From: Dromiciops gliroides
Taxonomy: Eukaryota > Chordata > Mammalia > Microbiotheria > Microbiotheriidae
Length of the DNA stretch: 64,000 nucleotides
Assembly: GCF_019393635.1 (NCBI RefSeq)
Contig: NC_057866.1
Location: 123,379,897-123,443,896 of the forward strand
Reading direction: 5' to 3'
Below, in pieces: positions 1-11,300 of this stretch (positions are counted from its first letter, which is position 1; every line of letters begins with the position of its first letter). The notes below the pieces were generated by a model. The model was not told where the DNA came from, did no database searches, and worked only from the letters and a program-made list of their open reading frames with translations. The position numbers and the translations under genes were made by a program.

Positions 1-19
1 CTAGACTTTGCTTGAGGAT

Positions 20-305
20 CTCAAATGAGGGGAAACATCCTACCTCTCAGAAAAACTCATTCTAATTAGAAGTTTCTTCCTTAAATCAAAGTAATGAATT
101 TGTCACTTTCACCTATTGGTCCTAGTTATGTACTGTGGTGCCAAACAGAATTAAATCCATTCCTTCTTCCATGGGAAAGATAGTCACCATGTTCCATAGC
201 CCCATCCCCCTCCTTCTCCCTCTCCACCATAAGATTTTCTTATCCTAAGGCTAAACATTTCTAGTTTCTTCCACTAATCCTTCTATGACAAGGACTCTGA
301 AAACA
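20..305 (-). mobile_element. CR1/L3 LINE 3' fragment
   Basis: The plus strand follows, in order, the reverse complement of the 3' part of CR1/L3-type LINEs: a segment near 65-90, the 'cacctattggtcctagttatg' region near 110-130, 'ggccaaacagaa'-like sequence near 140, and 'ggctaaacatttctagtttc' near 250. It is diverged and ancient. The assignment is from recalled consensus. Confidence 0.5.
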
Positions 306-514
306 AAATAGATCATGCCAGAACTGGTTTCCACCAGTTCAACAAAGGGGAGTATGTATGATTGAAAAACAGGTGTAGGGTGATAATAGTCCAAGACTCT
401 GGTCATCTGCAGAGCCAGGGCAGATTCCTTAGCTGTCTCAGTGGTCTGGCATGTGACATGCAGAGAGGAACCATCCAACCTTTCTGTCTATCTGCCTAGG
501 ACTGAGGAATGATA
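306..514. other. Unassigned sequence
   Basis: No recognisable repeat or coding signal. The open frame at 251-478 (minus) has no domain and overlaps the CR1/L3 remnant. Confidence 0.4.
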
Positions 515-640
515 AACACAGTTAAAGCTAAGATCATTGGCCTAGAAGATGGAAGACCTGGGCTCTGCTCTTTGTAGAACCCTAAGCAAGTCTCTGGGTC
601 TGTATTAGATGTCATCTGTATTAGATGATTGTATTAGAAA
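515..640 (+). mobile_element. MIR-type SINE fragment
   Basis: Diverged MIR core resembling 'gaccctgggctctgctct...ccctaagcaagtctctgg'. A short direct repeat ('gtattagat', near 602-635) follows. Confidence 0.4.
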
Positions 641-650
641 ATCCATTCTA

Positions 651-813
651 GGGGCAGCTAGGTGGCGCAGTGAATAGAATACCGGCCCTGGAGTCAGGAG
701 TACCTGAGTTTAAATCTGACCTCAGACAATTGACACTTGCTAGCTGTGTGACCCTAGGCAAGTCACTTGACCCCAATTGCCTCACCAAAAAAGAAAAGAA
801 AAGAAAAAAAAAG
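651..813 (+). mobile_element. Mar1/WSINE1 CORE-SINE
   Basis: Full-length short SINE from ggggcagctaggtggcgcag to an A-rich (AAAAG)n tail. It ends with the 'caattgcctcacc' type of tail sequence. No clear TSD. Confidence 0.85.
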
Positions 814-1370
814 ATAATCCTTTCAGGCCATAATGCCATATGATTCATAACCATAATTCCCTGCACACACTTTACACTCACTGATACTGGGTAGTAGTTG
901 CTGAATTGTCTAAGTCTATGACAAGTACCAATCAACAGTCCCTTCTAGGTAAATCTGTGTTCTCAGCAGCCCCCAAGGCAACAGAGTCCTGGACTTCTAC
1001 CTTCAATGTTGTGTCAGCCTGGAGAAGGAAAAACTCGGACACTTTGGGTCCTGCTAATCAGGAGAAGCAGTGGGCCATAGTGGACAGGGAGCTGGCCTGG
1101 GGCCAATAAGACAATGGTCTAGGGCTTACCTTTGCCACATATTGGGTGTGGGACCTTGGGTGACCCACATATCCTAGTGCTCTTCGCAAACTCTCTAAAA
1201 TTGACCTTGCAGGCCTTTTCTGATAGAAGGATCACAGGCTCCTAAGAAGAACTAATAGGCGATAAAAGAAAAGTACCACAGGCCATTTAGAACTCACTTG
1301 AGTTAATAGTTTTAAAATTCTGTAACTTAGAAGTACAGAATGTCTGAAGGGTAATAATGTGATTTATGTG
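814..1370. other. Unassigned sequence
   Basis: No gene seen. About 1110-1180 ('ggtctagggcttacctttgcc...gggaccttgggtgac') may be a worn MIR core. The 67-codon frame at 906-1109 has no recognisable motif. Confidence 0.35.
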
Positions 1371-1612
1371 AGTTAGGTGGGTCAGTGAATAGAGTGCTGG
1401 ACTTGGAGTTAGAAAGACCTGAGTTCAAATCCAGCCTCAGATATTTACTAGTGTGTGATCCTGGACAAGTCACTTGATCTTTCTTTATCTCAGTTTCTTC
1501 TTCTATAACATGAGGATAATAATAGCACCTACCTCCCAGGGCTGTTGTGAGGATCAAATGAGATAATATTCACAAAGTGCTTTTCAAACCTTAAGGTGCT
1601 ATATAAATTATT
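1371..1612 (+). mobile_element. MIR/THER1 SINE
   Basis: Near-complete MIR-family element: 'gacctgagttcaaatccagc', then the core with 'cctggacaagtcacttgat', then 'ataacatgaggataataatag' and the terminal 'ctatataaattattatt'. Confidence 0.75.
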
Positions 1613-1613
1613 A

Positions 1614-1890
1614 TTCTCTACCATTAACTAACTATATGACCTTGGACAAGACACACTTCATTTTTCTTTTTCTCTTTTTGCAGGGCAATGGGGGTTAAGT
1701 GACTTGCCCAAGGTCACACAGCTAGTAAGTGTCAAATGTCAGAGGCCAGATTTGAACTCAGGTACTCCTGAATCCAGGGCTGGTGCTTTATCCACTGCGC
1801 CACCTAGCTGCCCCAACACTTCATTTTTCTTAACCCAAGGTTCATCATCTATAAGATGAGGTCTGTTGAGCCATATAATTTCTTTTTTAA
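1614..1890 (+). mobile_element. MIR SINE, interrupted
   Basis: 'ctatatgaccttggacaag' continues after the inserted SINE as 'ttcatcatctataagatgagg', so one MIR copy is split by the minus-strand Mar1 element at 1669-1815. Confidence 0.6.
1669..1815 (-). mobile_element. Mar1/WSINE1 CORE-SINE inside MIR
   Basis: Minus-strand short SINE, 'cattgccctgc' tail type. Its flanks are a perfect 16-bp TSD, acacttcatttttctt, at 1653-1668 and 1816-1831. Confidence 0.9.
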
Positions 1891-2045
1891 AAATTTTATT
1901 TACTTATTTTATTTGTATGGATATATTTTGCTTTGGGACAATAAACAAATCCCAACCAACACCTAAACAAACTTCCCACAATATACTTTCTCCCAAATTA
2001 ATTGAACACAGCCACTTAATAGGGTAATTATGACTGATGGTACAT
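1891..2045. other. AT-rich unassigned sequence
   Basis: AT-rich stretch before the L1 3' end, with no recognisable feature. Confidence 0.35.
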
Positions 2046-2980
2046 GTTATTTTCTACTATTAAAGTTTTTAAAATAATATTTCCCAATTACATGTAAAAA
2101 CAATTCTAACATTCATTTAAAAAAAATTGAGTTCCAAATTCTCTCCCTCCCTCCCTTACTCCCTCCACTCCCCTCTCCCTAAGATGGTAAGCAATTTGAT
2201 ATAGTGTATACATATATAATCATGCAAAACATTTCTATATTAGTCATGTTGTAAAAGAAAACACGAACAAAAAAATCCACAAAAAATAAAGTGAAAAATA
2301 ATATGTTTTGATTTGTATTCAGACACCATCAGTATTTTCTCTGGAGGTGGATAGCATTTTTCATCATGAGTCCTTTGGAATTGTCTTCAATCATACTGCT
2401 CAGAATAGCTCAGTCATTCACAGTTGATCATCACACAACATTATTGCAACTATGTATAATGTTCTGGTTCTGCTAACTTCACTTTACGTCAGTTCATCTG
2501 AGTATTTACAGGTTTTTCTGAAATCATCCTGCTCGTCATTTCTTGTAGCATAATAGTATTCAATTACAATCATATAACACAATTTGTTCAGCCATTCCCC
2601 AATTGATGTACATCCCCTCGATTTCCAATTCTTTCCTACCACAAAAAGAGCTACTATAAGCATTTTAGTACACATAGGTCTTCCCCTGCCCCTTTTTTAA
2701 ATCTCTGTGATACAGACCCAGTAGTGGTATTGCTGAATCAAAGGGCATGTACAGTTTTATAGCCCTTTGAGCATAGTTCCAAATTTGAGCTAAATTATTT
2801 CCTTTTTTTTCTTTTTCTTTTTCTTTTGGCAGGGCAATGAGGGTTAAGTGACTTGCCCAGGGTCACACAGCTAGTAAGTGTCAAGTGTCTGAAGTCGGAT
2901 TTGAACTCAGGTCCTCCTGAATCCAGGGCTGGTGCGTTATCCACTGAACCACGTAGCTGCCCCCAGAACTAAATTATTTC
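2046..2980 (-). mobile_element. LINE-1 3' end, 5'-truncated, minus strand
   Basis: The frame at 2484-2675 encodes the C-terminus of L1 ORF2: GKNWKSRGCTSIGEWLNK and IEYYYATRNDE match in spacing the KTW...CPSI..W..K...MEYY.AI.NDE motif of mammalian L1. The 3' UTR contains a polypurine region (reverse complement at about 2145-2180) and ends in a run equivalent to 'acatgtaattgggaaa'. 5'-truncated and split by the SINE at 2802-2965. Not a host gene. Confidence 0.75.
2802..2965 (-). mobile_element. Mar1/WSINE1 CORE-SINE inside L1
   Basis: Minus-strand short SINE with an extended T/C-rich tail (2802-2830). The TSD ctaaattatttc lies at 2790-2801 and 2969-2980, 15 bp with one mismatch if extended leftward. 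Confidence 0.88.
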
Positions 2981-3515
2981 TAAGGTAATTTAGGGATATA
3001 AAGTTTTATTTTTCCACTGTCCTATCCCTCTTTTCCTAGTCCCTTCACCTTCCCCTGTCCAACAGTACAGGGCTTCTAAATAGCACTGAAATGGCCTTAA
3101 GATGACCAAAGGATAAGGAACATAAATGAGTGGGTGTGGTGAATTTCTAAATATCCCCCTGCCCATTAGGGCTGGAAAAGCAAAGAAGACCATGGAGGAA
3201 AAGGAGAAAAGGACTGGGATTAGCAAGAGGAGCAAAAGGAGTTTCTTCTTGAATAATCAACAGGCAATAAACTCCTTTTTCGACCACAAGAGGGAGAACA
3301 GAATTCTCAGAGAGCCAGGCAATAGTACTAGGTATAGAATACATTGAACTTATGAGCCTGGACAGAGGTAGCCAGACTAATGAAAAGCTTAAGAATTGAT
3401 CATAAGCTTGAGCAAAGGTAAGACTCCATACCCATCTTCAGAGCCTGCACATACTTTCCCTCTAGCTTTATTCTTCCCATATGGAATAAAGTAAATATTG
3501 TATTCAGAAGACTTG
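2981..3515. other. Unassigned sequence
   Basis: No repeat recognised. Several overlapping short open frames (2990-3344, both strands) share no motif and look like chance. Confidence 0.35.
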
Positions 3516-4385
3516 CCTGACCTAGTGATAGCACTACTAAGTCTATACCCCAAAGACGTTAAAGAAAGAAGAAAATGACCCATTTGTACAAAATTATTTC
3601 TAAGAGCTCTTTTTGTGGTAGAAACTGAGGGGGTGCCCATCTATTGGGAAATGAGTGAAGAATTGTGGAATATGAATGTGATGGAATACTATTGTGCCAT
3701 TAGGAATGATGAAGGGAGTAGTTTCAGAGTAACCTGGGAAGACTTGTATGAACTGATGTGGAATGAAATGAGCAGAAATGGGGGGGGCGGATTATGCAAT
3801 AACAATGATATCATAAAGACATAGTTCACATGAAGGAAACAAGAAAAAGGCTTATGGAGGAGAGTAGAAGAGGGGGAAAGAGTTGGGGAGTGAGTGAAGC
3901 TTAATATCATCAGAATTGGCTCAAAGAAGGACTAACATACATACTCAAGACAAACAACTTTGAAAGATTTGGGAATCCTGATCAAAAGAAGGACCAACTA
4001 CAATTCCAAAGGAGTCATGATGAAACACGAGACCCACTTTCATAGAGAGAAGTGATAAATTGGATAATAGATTGAGGCATATATTTTGGACATGGTCAGT
4101 GTGGAAATATGTCTGTAATGTGTCTTGTTTTCTTGTTTTTTTTCATGAATTGGGTGGGGTGGAGGGGAGAGAGAATTCAGAGCTTAAAATAAGTTGAATT
4201 AAAATTAAATTGAATTAGGGGCAGGTAGGTGCCGCAGTGGATAGAGCACTGGCCCTGGATTCAGGAGGACCTGAGTTCAAATCTGGCCTCAGACACTTAA
4301 CACTTACTAGCTGTGTGACCCTAGACAAGTCACTTAATCCCAATTGCCTCACCAAAAAAAAATTTTTAATTGAATTAAATAAAAC
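3516..4385 (+). mobile_element. LINE-1 3' end, 5'-truncated, plus strand
   Basis: The frame at 3615-3824 reads VMEYYCAIRNDE then TWEDLYELM..EMSR, the end of L1 ORF2. A 3' UTR follows ('ggagagtagaagagggggaaag', 'ggtcagtgtggaaatatgtc'). The poly-G and polypurine region near 4150-4170 is typical of L1 3' UTRs. It lies in opposite orientation to the L1 at 2046-2980, about 540 bp away. A SINE has landed near its 3' end. Confidence 0.75.
4218..4367 (+). mobile_element. Mar1/WSINE1 CORE-SINE in L1 tail
   Basis: Short SINE with 'caattgcctcacc' ending. TSD aattgaatta at 4208-4217 and 4368-4377, in the L1 terminal region. Confidence 0.87.
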
Positions 4386-4964
4386 AGGACTAGTCTGCTT
4401 GGGTACCAGATAGGACAAGCTAAGAGGTCTAGTGACAAGTGAAAAAGGTACTGAGAGCCTTCTAACAAAAGGCAGGTTTGGGCTTGGGCTAACTGCTACA
4501 CCCAGAGATGATGCATCTCCCTCCAAAAGGAAAATCAGTCCTTTGAAAAGTGAGTTGTTAGCAGTTTCTTAACACTATTCATGTGCCCCTGAAACCAAAG
4601 GACTCCCACAACACATTCTTGCCTTACATTTATCCTTTGCTCCTGAAAGGTGGGGCGAGGGTGGGGGGAATGGCAGCTGGTATTGGTCTTGTGAGAGGGA
4701 ATTAGGTGGCCTGGTTCCTATACTTCTGAGAAATATAGAATTTAATCTCTTTGTTTTTAGAATAAAAATGTTAATCAGCTTTTTTAAATGCTAAAAAGCA
4801 AACAACTTTGACCAGGAACCCCAGTGCAGGGGCATGTGGGTTTTCTAATTCAATGTTTGACTTGACTGCTTTCCCCTTCCCTTCAGGGATTTAACAGTAG
4901 GATGAATGTATACCATTCATTTCATTAATTTCAACCGACCCCATTTTCCACTTTAGCAGTTTGG
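4386..4964. other. Unassigned sequence
   Basis: No repeat or coding signal recognised. Minus-strand frame 4215-4526 is mostly SINE. Confidence 0.35.
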
Positions 4965-5170
4965 TATAGTACGGAGGAGCTTCTGTTGATGTTTTTATGT
5001 GATTCTGGGATAAGATGTTTTGCTTAGGAGTCAGAGGACTCCGATTCAAATCCCAGCTCTGCTAATTACTACCTGTGTGATCCTGAGCGAATCACTTAAC
5101 CTTTCTATGCCTCAGGAAGGAGGCAATTAGAAGGGATATATTCTAAACCACTTTCAGCCTTGAAATCTTT
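4965..5170 (+). mobile_element. MIR SINE
   Basis: 'gagtcagaggactccgattc' and 'cctgtgtgatcctgagcgaa' mark a MIR copy. The 3' part is degraded. Confidence 0.65.
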
Positions 5171-5228
5171 AATTCTCTCTCTATGTGGGTAAATTCCTAT
5201 TAAGTTGGAAACTCCTCTGCAAGCATGG

Positions 5229-5460
5229 TAGATTGATATGGTCTTTGAATTTGGAGTCAGAAGTCCTGGGTTCACATCCTATCTATGTGGGATTTGTACC
5301 CTAGTAAGGTTCAAATTCAAATACTATTGGAATTTAGACAGGTTGTTTTACCACCCTGAGCTTCCATTTCTCCATCTAGAAAATGAGGGAATTGGTCTAC
5401 TATAGGTGATCAATTTCTAAGGTCCCTCTGATTCTGACCTTGATATTCTCTAAATCTAAT
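5229..5460 (+). mobile_element. MIR SINE
   Basis: 'tttggagtcagaagtcctgg', then an extra about 50 bp relative to MIR, then 'ccatctagaaaatgaggg'. Diverged. Confidence 0.6.
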
Positions 5461-5925
5461 TCCTACAAATTTTCCTGAGGAAAGACTAAGGGTAGGGGAC
5501 TGGGTCTATGAGTTCTTTTGCACCCCTTACAGTACCTAGTATAAGGATTCCCAGTCAGGACTGTGTTGTGCACTGGTAAGTTGCACCATTTTACCTGGAG
5601 ACCTCACCTTCTGATTGTTTTTAATTACAAAAGAAAGCAAATCTGAAAGAACCCCCTTTACCCCTCTTTCCATGGGACTTTACTCTCACTAGTTCCCCAC
5701 CTCAGACAGTTCAGTGTCATCACCGTCCACCCTCTAGAATCTCAAGACTTCAGGGAAATGAAGGGCTGAGGGCCCCAGTCCAGTGTGCACAGTAAATATC
5801 ACTGCTAGGATAACTGATTTTTTCTATTTTTTTTAAAACTAGACCTGTGACATCATAAATATTGAGAATTTCCAATGAGGAAATATACTCTACTAATAGA
5901 CCTATTCTGCAATTTATATTCTTAC
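5461..5925. other. Unassigned sequence
   Basis: Nothing recognisable beyond an L2-like phrase near 5490-5545 ('gggtaggggactgggtctatg'). Confidence 0.35.
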
Positions 5926-5929
5926 CTGG

Positions 5930-6055
5930 GGGTAGCAAGAGATCAAGTGACTTGCCCAGGATAACACAGACTATATGTGTCAGAGAAAAGAGTTAAGCTC
6001 AATTTTTCCAGTCTCTAAGGACAGGTTTCTAACCACTATACCATGCTGTCTCTCA
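5930..6055 (-). mobile_element. MIR SINE fragment
   Basis: Reverse-strand MIR: 'caagtgacttgcccaggata' and 'ccactataccatgctgtct'. Confidence 0.6.
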
Positions 6056-6299
6056 ATTGCATCTTGTTCTTAAGTGGCAAAGGAAGATATCTTTGGTAGC
6101 TTTAAAGAAAAAAAATATTACTAGCACTGTACAACACCCCATCAAAATATTTGAATATACAAAAGTATGACATTGGCAACCTCTTGGGTGATCTCTGACT
6201 CTTTTTTCAGAATCCTCTCTTTACTCCTTATATCTCTGTCTTGATGTCATGCAATATATTGTTCCTATTCCAAATTCCCACTGTGCCTTGCTCCCAGCT

Positions 6300-6565
6300 A
6301 CCTATCAACTTTGTCATTCAGTAGTTTAGTTCTATCCAATTCTTTGTGATCCCGTGGACCACAGGACACCAATGTCATCCATGGGGTTTTCTTGGCAAAA
6401 GTGCTAAAGTGGTTTGCCATTTCCTTCTCAGTGGATTAAGGCAAGGAGGGTGAAGTGACTTGCCTGGGGTCACACAGCTAGTAAGTTTCTGAAGCTGGAT
6501 TTGAACTCAGAAAGATGAGTTCAGGCCTGGCATGCTAGTCACTGAACCACCTACCTGCTCAGTCA
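6300..6565 (-). mobile_element. Long CORE-SINE with BovB/RTE-like tail
   Basis: Reverse complement of a SINE with a CORE head plus RTE-type tail ('ggggttttcttggcaaaag', 'gtggtttgccatttccttct'). This copy keeps extra tail sequence ('cgtggaccacaggacaccaa') that resembles BovB 3' ends more closely than the other copies here. Confidence 0.75.
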
Positions 6566-7859
6566 TCATAAACCATAAATCATGGATTACAGACCTGGGA
6601 GGTCACTTAGAGATTTATTTAGTACAATTCCTTCATTTTATGCATAAATAAACAATAAATTAGATAAGGATGATGAGAATAGACTGGATTGTGCTTATGA
6701 AATTCGTGCAGAGCATTCAACAATCTCAAGATGCTCCTTAGTACAAAAAGGACATCTTTTAACAAAAGTGTTTGACCAGCATCATTGCATGTCTATGAAT
6801 TTTAGAACAATACAATCTCTAAAGAAGCAAAATCTTTTAAAAACACAGGGTGAGTATAAATGTGCTACCCCTATTTCCAATGATGGCCTATATGCATGAA
6901 GTATTCTGAGGGCTACCACTGAAAAAACACATACTAAAAAATGGAGGTTGGCTCATCCTTGTAGAAAGAGTGAGGGGATAACAACTGGAAGATCTGAATG
7001 TTGCACACATACCTAAAAAGTGTAAAAAAGACCTAGAGGAAGTCCTTTAGCATGCTGAATAAATCTTTTGTGGGGGATCTATGGGAGAACATGGACTGGA
7101 ATTGCACAGGATGAGAAGACATGGTTGGACTGAAATCTGTAGAATGGAAAGACTACTTACATCTATGACATCATAGATCAATTAAGTATCAAAGTATTAG
7201 AATGTGTGTCCCCTAGCTCCTCAAATAATTCTAATGTTAGTGCTTGTAATTTTAATAGTTCATCACTGCCTGTGACATCTTTAATAACTGGTGTCCTTGA
7301 TGACTTTTTTTAATTACTTTTTTTCCCTGTTAATCAGCAGAAATCTTTATTTCCTATTTCCTTTCCCATATCTGACCAGCCACAATATGTTCCCATACTG
7401 GTTTCTTGAATTTTTCTCTTTGTTTATCGTCCCCTAATATGGCCTGCAACTAGTTATTAAATTCTCTGTGTTTCTCCAGCCACAGCTAACTATCAAATGT
7501 AAGCAAAGAGAAGGAGTGTTTGATTGGCAGAGACCCAATTTTCTAGCACAGGCTACAGAATAATACAGTATTTTGATGATTTTCAACACCCTCGCTAAAA
7601 TTCTCACTTGCCAGTCATTCTTTTTCCATTCCATCTCAATTCTGCCTTCATGAGTCTGCCTGCAGGGATCTAGCAGAACTAAAAGAAAGTTATGATTCCC
7701 ATCCCAGTGAAATGTGGAACTGAAAAGGGAACCATGTGAACAATGATTGTTAAAAGGGAAATTCACTAACTTATGCAAATATAGGTGTTTTAACAAGAAT
7801 CCCTCAGTCAACAACCTGCTATGTTCTGCCCTTTATACTATTCTCTTTAAGAAAGCAGA
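6566..7859. other. Unassigned sequence
   Basis: About 6580-6650 resembles a MIR-type antisense fragment. The rest has no gene or repeat I recognise. The 126-codon minus frame at 7434-7814 has no motif. Confidence 0.35.
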
Positions 7860-7944
7860 CATCAAAACCAGCAGGTACAAAACAGATCAGCTTAAATGAG
7901 GTTTTGGAGAAGAGATGAGAAATGCACTTCTCTCCCATACATGG

Positions 7945-8145
7945 TGTAGTTAATGGATAAGGAACTATACTTAGAAGGCCAAAGACCTGGGTTCAGATCC
8001 CACCTCAGATACTTATGAGTGTGTGATCCTGGACAAGTCATTTAACATCTCAGTTCTCTCATCTGTAGAATGAGGGATGGGGTGAGGTGAGGGGGTCTCA
8101 GTGGCCATGATCTCATGATCTCATGATCCCTTCTTTGCTGAAGTG
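7945..8145 (+). mobile_element. MIR SINE
   Basis: 'gacctgggttcagatcccac' and 'gtgtgatcctggacaagtca'. It ends near a small (catgatct)n duplication. Confidence 0.65.
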
Positions 8146-8267
8146 GTAGACTACTGGTGTGGAACATGCCACATATTGTCAAACTTGATTGATATGGTTA
8201 GTTTTGCTGAGATGCCTTCTTTCTTTTTTTTATTCTTTGTTATAAGGTATGGGGAATAAGTAAGAGA

Positions 8268-8532
8268 AGAGTATAAGCATTCTTCTATGCTTACTATGTG
8301 CCAGGCACTGTGATAAGTGCCTTACAAATATCTCATTTAATCCTTACAACTCTTTGAGGTAGGTTCTATGATTATCCCTGGTTTATAGTTGAGGAGAACT
8401 AGGATCAATAGCAATTAAGTGACTTGCCCAAGGTCACACAGCTAGTAAGTGTCTGAGACTGGATTTGAACTCAGGTATGCCTGGATCCAGGCTCAGTGCT
8501 CTTTCCACTGGATCATCTAGCTACCTCAAGGC
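8268..8532 (-). mobile_element. MIR SINE, near full length
   Basis: Reverse-strand MIR from 'ctatgtgccaggcactgtga' through 'aagtgacttgcccaaggtca' to 'tctttccactggatcatcta'. Confidence 0.75.
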
Positions 8533-8625
8533 AGCTTTCTAAGAAAGAAGGAGAAGGGTATATCAGGAAATTAAGGTTATGTCAAAATAGAAGATACATT
8601 AAAAACTCTTTTTTAAAAAGTTATG

Positions 8626-8785
8626 GGGGGGCATCTAGATGGTGCAGTGGATAGAGCACCAGCCCTGGATTCAGGAGTACCTGAGTTCAAATCCGGCCTC
8701 AGACACTTAACACTTACTAGCTGTGTGACCCTGGGCAAGTCACTTAACCTCAATTGCCTCACTAAAAAACAAAACAAAACAAAAC
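8626..8785 (+). mobile_element. Mar1/WSINE1 CORE-SINE, first of a tandem pair
   Basis: Short SINE with 'caattgcctcac' ending and (CAAAA)n tail. Flanked by aaaagttatg at 8616-8625 and 8786-8795. Confidence 0.9.
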
Positions 8786-8795
8786 AAAAGTTATG

Positions 8796-8949
8796 GGGGC
8801 AGCCAGATGCCACAGTGGTAAAGCACTGGTCCTGGATTCAGGAGTACCTGAGTTCAAATCTGGCCTCAGACACTTGACACTTACTAGCTGTGTGACCCTG
8901 GGCAAGTCACTTAACCCTCATTGCCCTGCAAAAACAAAAACAAACAAAA
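8796..8949 (+). mobile_element. Mar1/WSINE1 CORE-SINE, second of a tandem pair
   Basis: Short SINE with 'cattgccctgc' ending, directly after the first. The same gttatg flank recurs at 8954-8959, giving three copies of the target word. Confidence 0.9.
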
Positions 8950-8959
8950 AAATGTTATG

Positions 8960-9690
8960 AAAGTGAAAAAACCAGTTACTATGAAACATTTTTTGTCTTC
9001 CATACTTCCCCTCAGAATTTGAATACTGAAAAGCTTTCTGGACTCTCAGAGCTATGTGGCCAAGGCAGAACACCAAAGTCAAATAAATATCCCCTAAATT
9101 CTGACTTGCTGACACCATAAGTTATGAGGGCTCCATGACATCTGGATGTCATTACTGAGCAATTCCTGGGCTGGGCTCAGTCACATGTATGGGGTCCCAA
9201 AAGCATGAGTGCTAGTTGGGAGTCCATGTGTGGGTCATGCACCAGCACAGACTTGGGTCCGGTTTGAACCTTCAATCCCCAGAGTCTATATGGAAATGTA
9301 GTAACCCCTGTCTGTTTTCCTGGTGGCTCTGCTGAAATGATTGGAAAGATGACTTGTACTGCGAAGGAAGAAGCAAAGAGTCTTTATAATGAGGGCTTGG
9401 TTTCCTCTGGAAGGCTGCTGTCAGGGAAACAGCTTGGAGACTTGCTTTTGTGACAAGCACATTTCCTTGCAGCTTTAGACCAGGCAAGCAGCCCATTTCA
9501 GTCACAATTGATTTGCTCTTTTCAAGGAAAGCACATTGGATTTATGGGGGTCTCCATTAGCAAGAACATTCCTGGCTGTGATTTGGGTTCATTACTGCCT
9601 TTGGCACTTCAAGGTTTTTTGACATGTTTTCTGAGCAGCGAAGGGGAAAATGCAGCCAAATTCAAGTTTAGAATGTTGCCTTAAAATAAA
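8960..9690. other. Repeat-free stretch, possible conserved non-coding DNA
   Basis: From about 9240 to 9690 I see no transposon signature, no long open frame and mixed composition. That fits conserved non-coding DNA but does not show it. Confidence 0.25.
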
Positions 9691-9694
9691 TGTC

Positions 9695-9810
9695 TAATTC
9701 AATTCAACAAATATTCATTGACCACCTGTTATGTCCAAGGCAGGCAGGCACTGTGCTGGGCACCTCAGGGATATCCACAGAATTAGACATGGAGCCCCCC
9801 TCAAGCTGTC
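9695..9810 (-). mobile_element. L2 LINE 3' end
   Basis: Reverse-strand L2 terminus: 'caaatattcattgaccacct', 'ggcactgtgctgggcacctc'. Confidence 0.65.
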
Positions 9811-10323
9811 TATCTGAAAGCCATACTTAGTTTCAAGGTACTCTTTGGATCAATGTGCTTTCAGGACCTGCACCAGGAGCACTCATCCAGTACATTCTTT
9901 CATGAACCAAACCTAGTCTGTTTAATGAATAGAAAGCCCTTGATGGTGATTTCCTGTTCCATGGAAAGTCTCTTTTCTGTTCAGTAAAAATGTTCTTCAC
10001 CTGCATTGTCGACTCTGCCATAGGACATATTTCAAAGGATGTTCTGTACTAGTATTAACTGTTAAAATAGGATTTTTTAATATCTACCAATTTTCTAAAC
10101 CTAGAAATCATATCCTAAGGCATAGCTATGAAAAAGCAAAGGATTTTTGTTTTGCCGTTTCTATGGAGATCATGCAAATAGCCACAAAATTGGGATTGCA
10201 GTCTCTTAAGGAACAAGAGAATTCAGTTCCTTTGGTACCTGGTTTTTTTAAGAAGTCTCTGGCATATACAGAAAGACACTGTAGTGTGGGGGAATGGAGA
10301 GATACTGGATGGAATTTTGAAAG
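9811..10323. other. Unassigned sequence
   Basis: No repeat recognised until about 10290, where a MIR head may begin. Open frames on both strands at 10126-10363 overlap each other and have no motif. Confidence 0.3.
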
Positions 10324-10548
10324 TTGTTGTTCAGTCATTTCAGTCACGTCTGACTCTTCATGACCCCATTTGGGATTTTCTTGGCAAAAATAGTGCAGTA
10401 GTTTGCCATTTCCTTCTCCAGCTCATTTTACAGATGAGGAACTGAAGCAAACTGGGTTTGCAAGTGACTTGCTGGATTTGAACTCATGAAAATAAGTCTT
10501 CCTTATTCCAAGTCCAGTGTTCTATCCACCGTGTCACTTAGCTGCCCC
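10324..10548 (-). mobile_element. Long CORE-SINE with RTE-like tail
   Basis: Starts 'gttgttgttcagtcatttca', holds 'ttgccatttccttctccagc' and ends 'tcacttagctgcccc'. The CORE segment is shortened by about 25 bp around 10465. Confidence 0.8.
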
Positions 10549-10720
10549 TATCATCCCATTGGGACACTGGAGTACTTATCCTCATTCTGCTATTTTGTAA
10601 CCTTGGCCAAGTTACAACCGTTCCTATTTTCAGTTATTTTGTTTGTAAAATGAAAAGGTTGTGCTAGGTAATCTCTGATGTTGTATGCAATCTTAAAATT
10701 GTATTTTTCTATGGTCTACT
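10549..10720 (+). mobile_element. MIR SINE fragment
   Basis: 'ttgtaaccttggccaagtta' and 'gtttgtaaaatgaaaagg'. Probably one MIR split by the preceding SINE. Confidence 0.45.
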
Positions 10721-10829
10721 ATCATAGAGCAACATTGTCTAAAATCCCTAAGAATTGCTTCCCCTCTTTACTCCCTCACTCAGCCCCAGGCTATACTAGA
10801 ACCCATCCATAATCAGTGGGAGACGGAAA

Positions 10830-11300
10830 GAATCATCACCCTCAGGTGCACCCTTGTCCCATCTCCTTTCCCCTTTTATCCCTGCCCTGGCAGGTATTGC
10901 CCAGAGCTCATCCAAGTTGCTTGACTGCTCATGTGTCTTGGATGAGATGGGAGTCATCAACTTTATTCCTTCTGATAATATGGAGGACGATCATGCCCTG
11001 GCATCCATTGTGCTACTGAACTCTACAGTTCTCTAGTATTTATGATATGCCCTGTCACTACAACTTACAGATGCCTGGCACTGTCATTGAACCTACTGAT
11101 GCAGTTAAAGGACCCTGGGGCCTGATTATTTGCCCTTAAGACTTTTGGGCCTTTCCACCTGCCCTGCTGCTACACTTTCTTTTATGTATCATCTCCTCTA
11201 ATTGGAGGGTGAGTTCATCTTGCTACACTCTTATTTCTCCTCCCTTTGCACTGGCATCTCCTCTTGCATTGAGAATCTTGCATTGGCTTGGTCCTGGATA
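10830..11300 (+). mobile_element. Possible L2-type LINE remnant
   Basis: The pyrimidine-rich 3' region contains 'atcatctcctctaattggag' followed by 'gggtgagttcatcttgc', resembling L2-type tails. The two overlapping frames at 10816-11036 have no conserved motif. Low certainty. Confidence 0.3.

Larger units (their letters stand above)
7860..8620 (+). mobile_element. LINE-1 3' UTR remnant, interrupted
   Basis: Three pieces of one L1 3' UTR type lie in order: 'gagaagagatgagaaatgca' (about 7910), 'tgtggaacatgccacatatt' with 'gttttgctgagatgcc' (about 8160-8260), and 'gaagggtatatcaggaaatt' (about 8550-8600). MIR-type elements separate the pieces. Confidence 0.45.

Noticed and set aside
3615-3824. 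A host gene encoding VMEYYCAIRNDE-type protein
   Set aside because: It is the end of LINE-1 ORF2 with the L1 3' UTR directly downstream.
7434-7814. 126-codon minus-strand open frame
   Set aside because: No domain, no codon bias I can see, no splice or promoter context.
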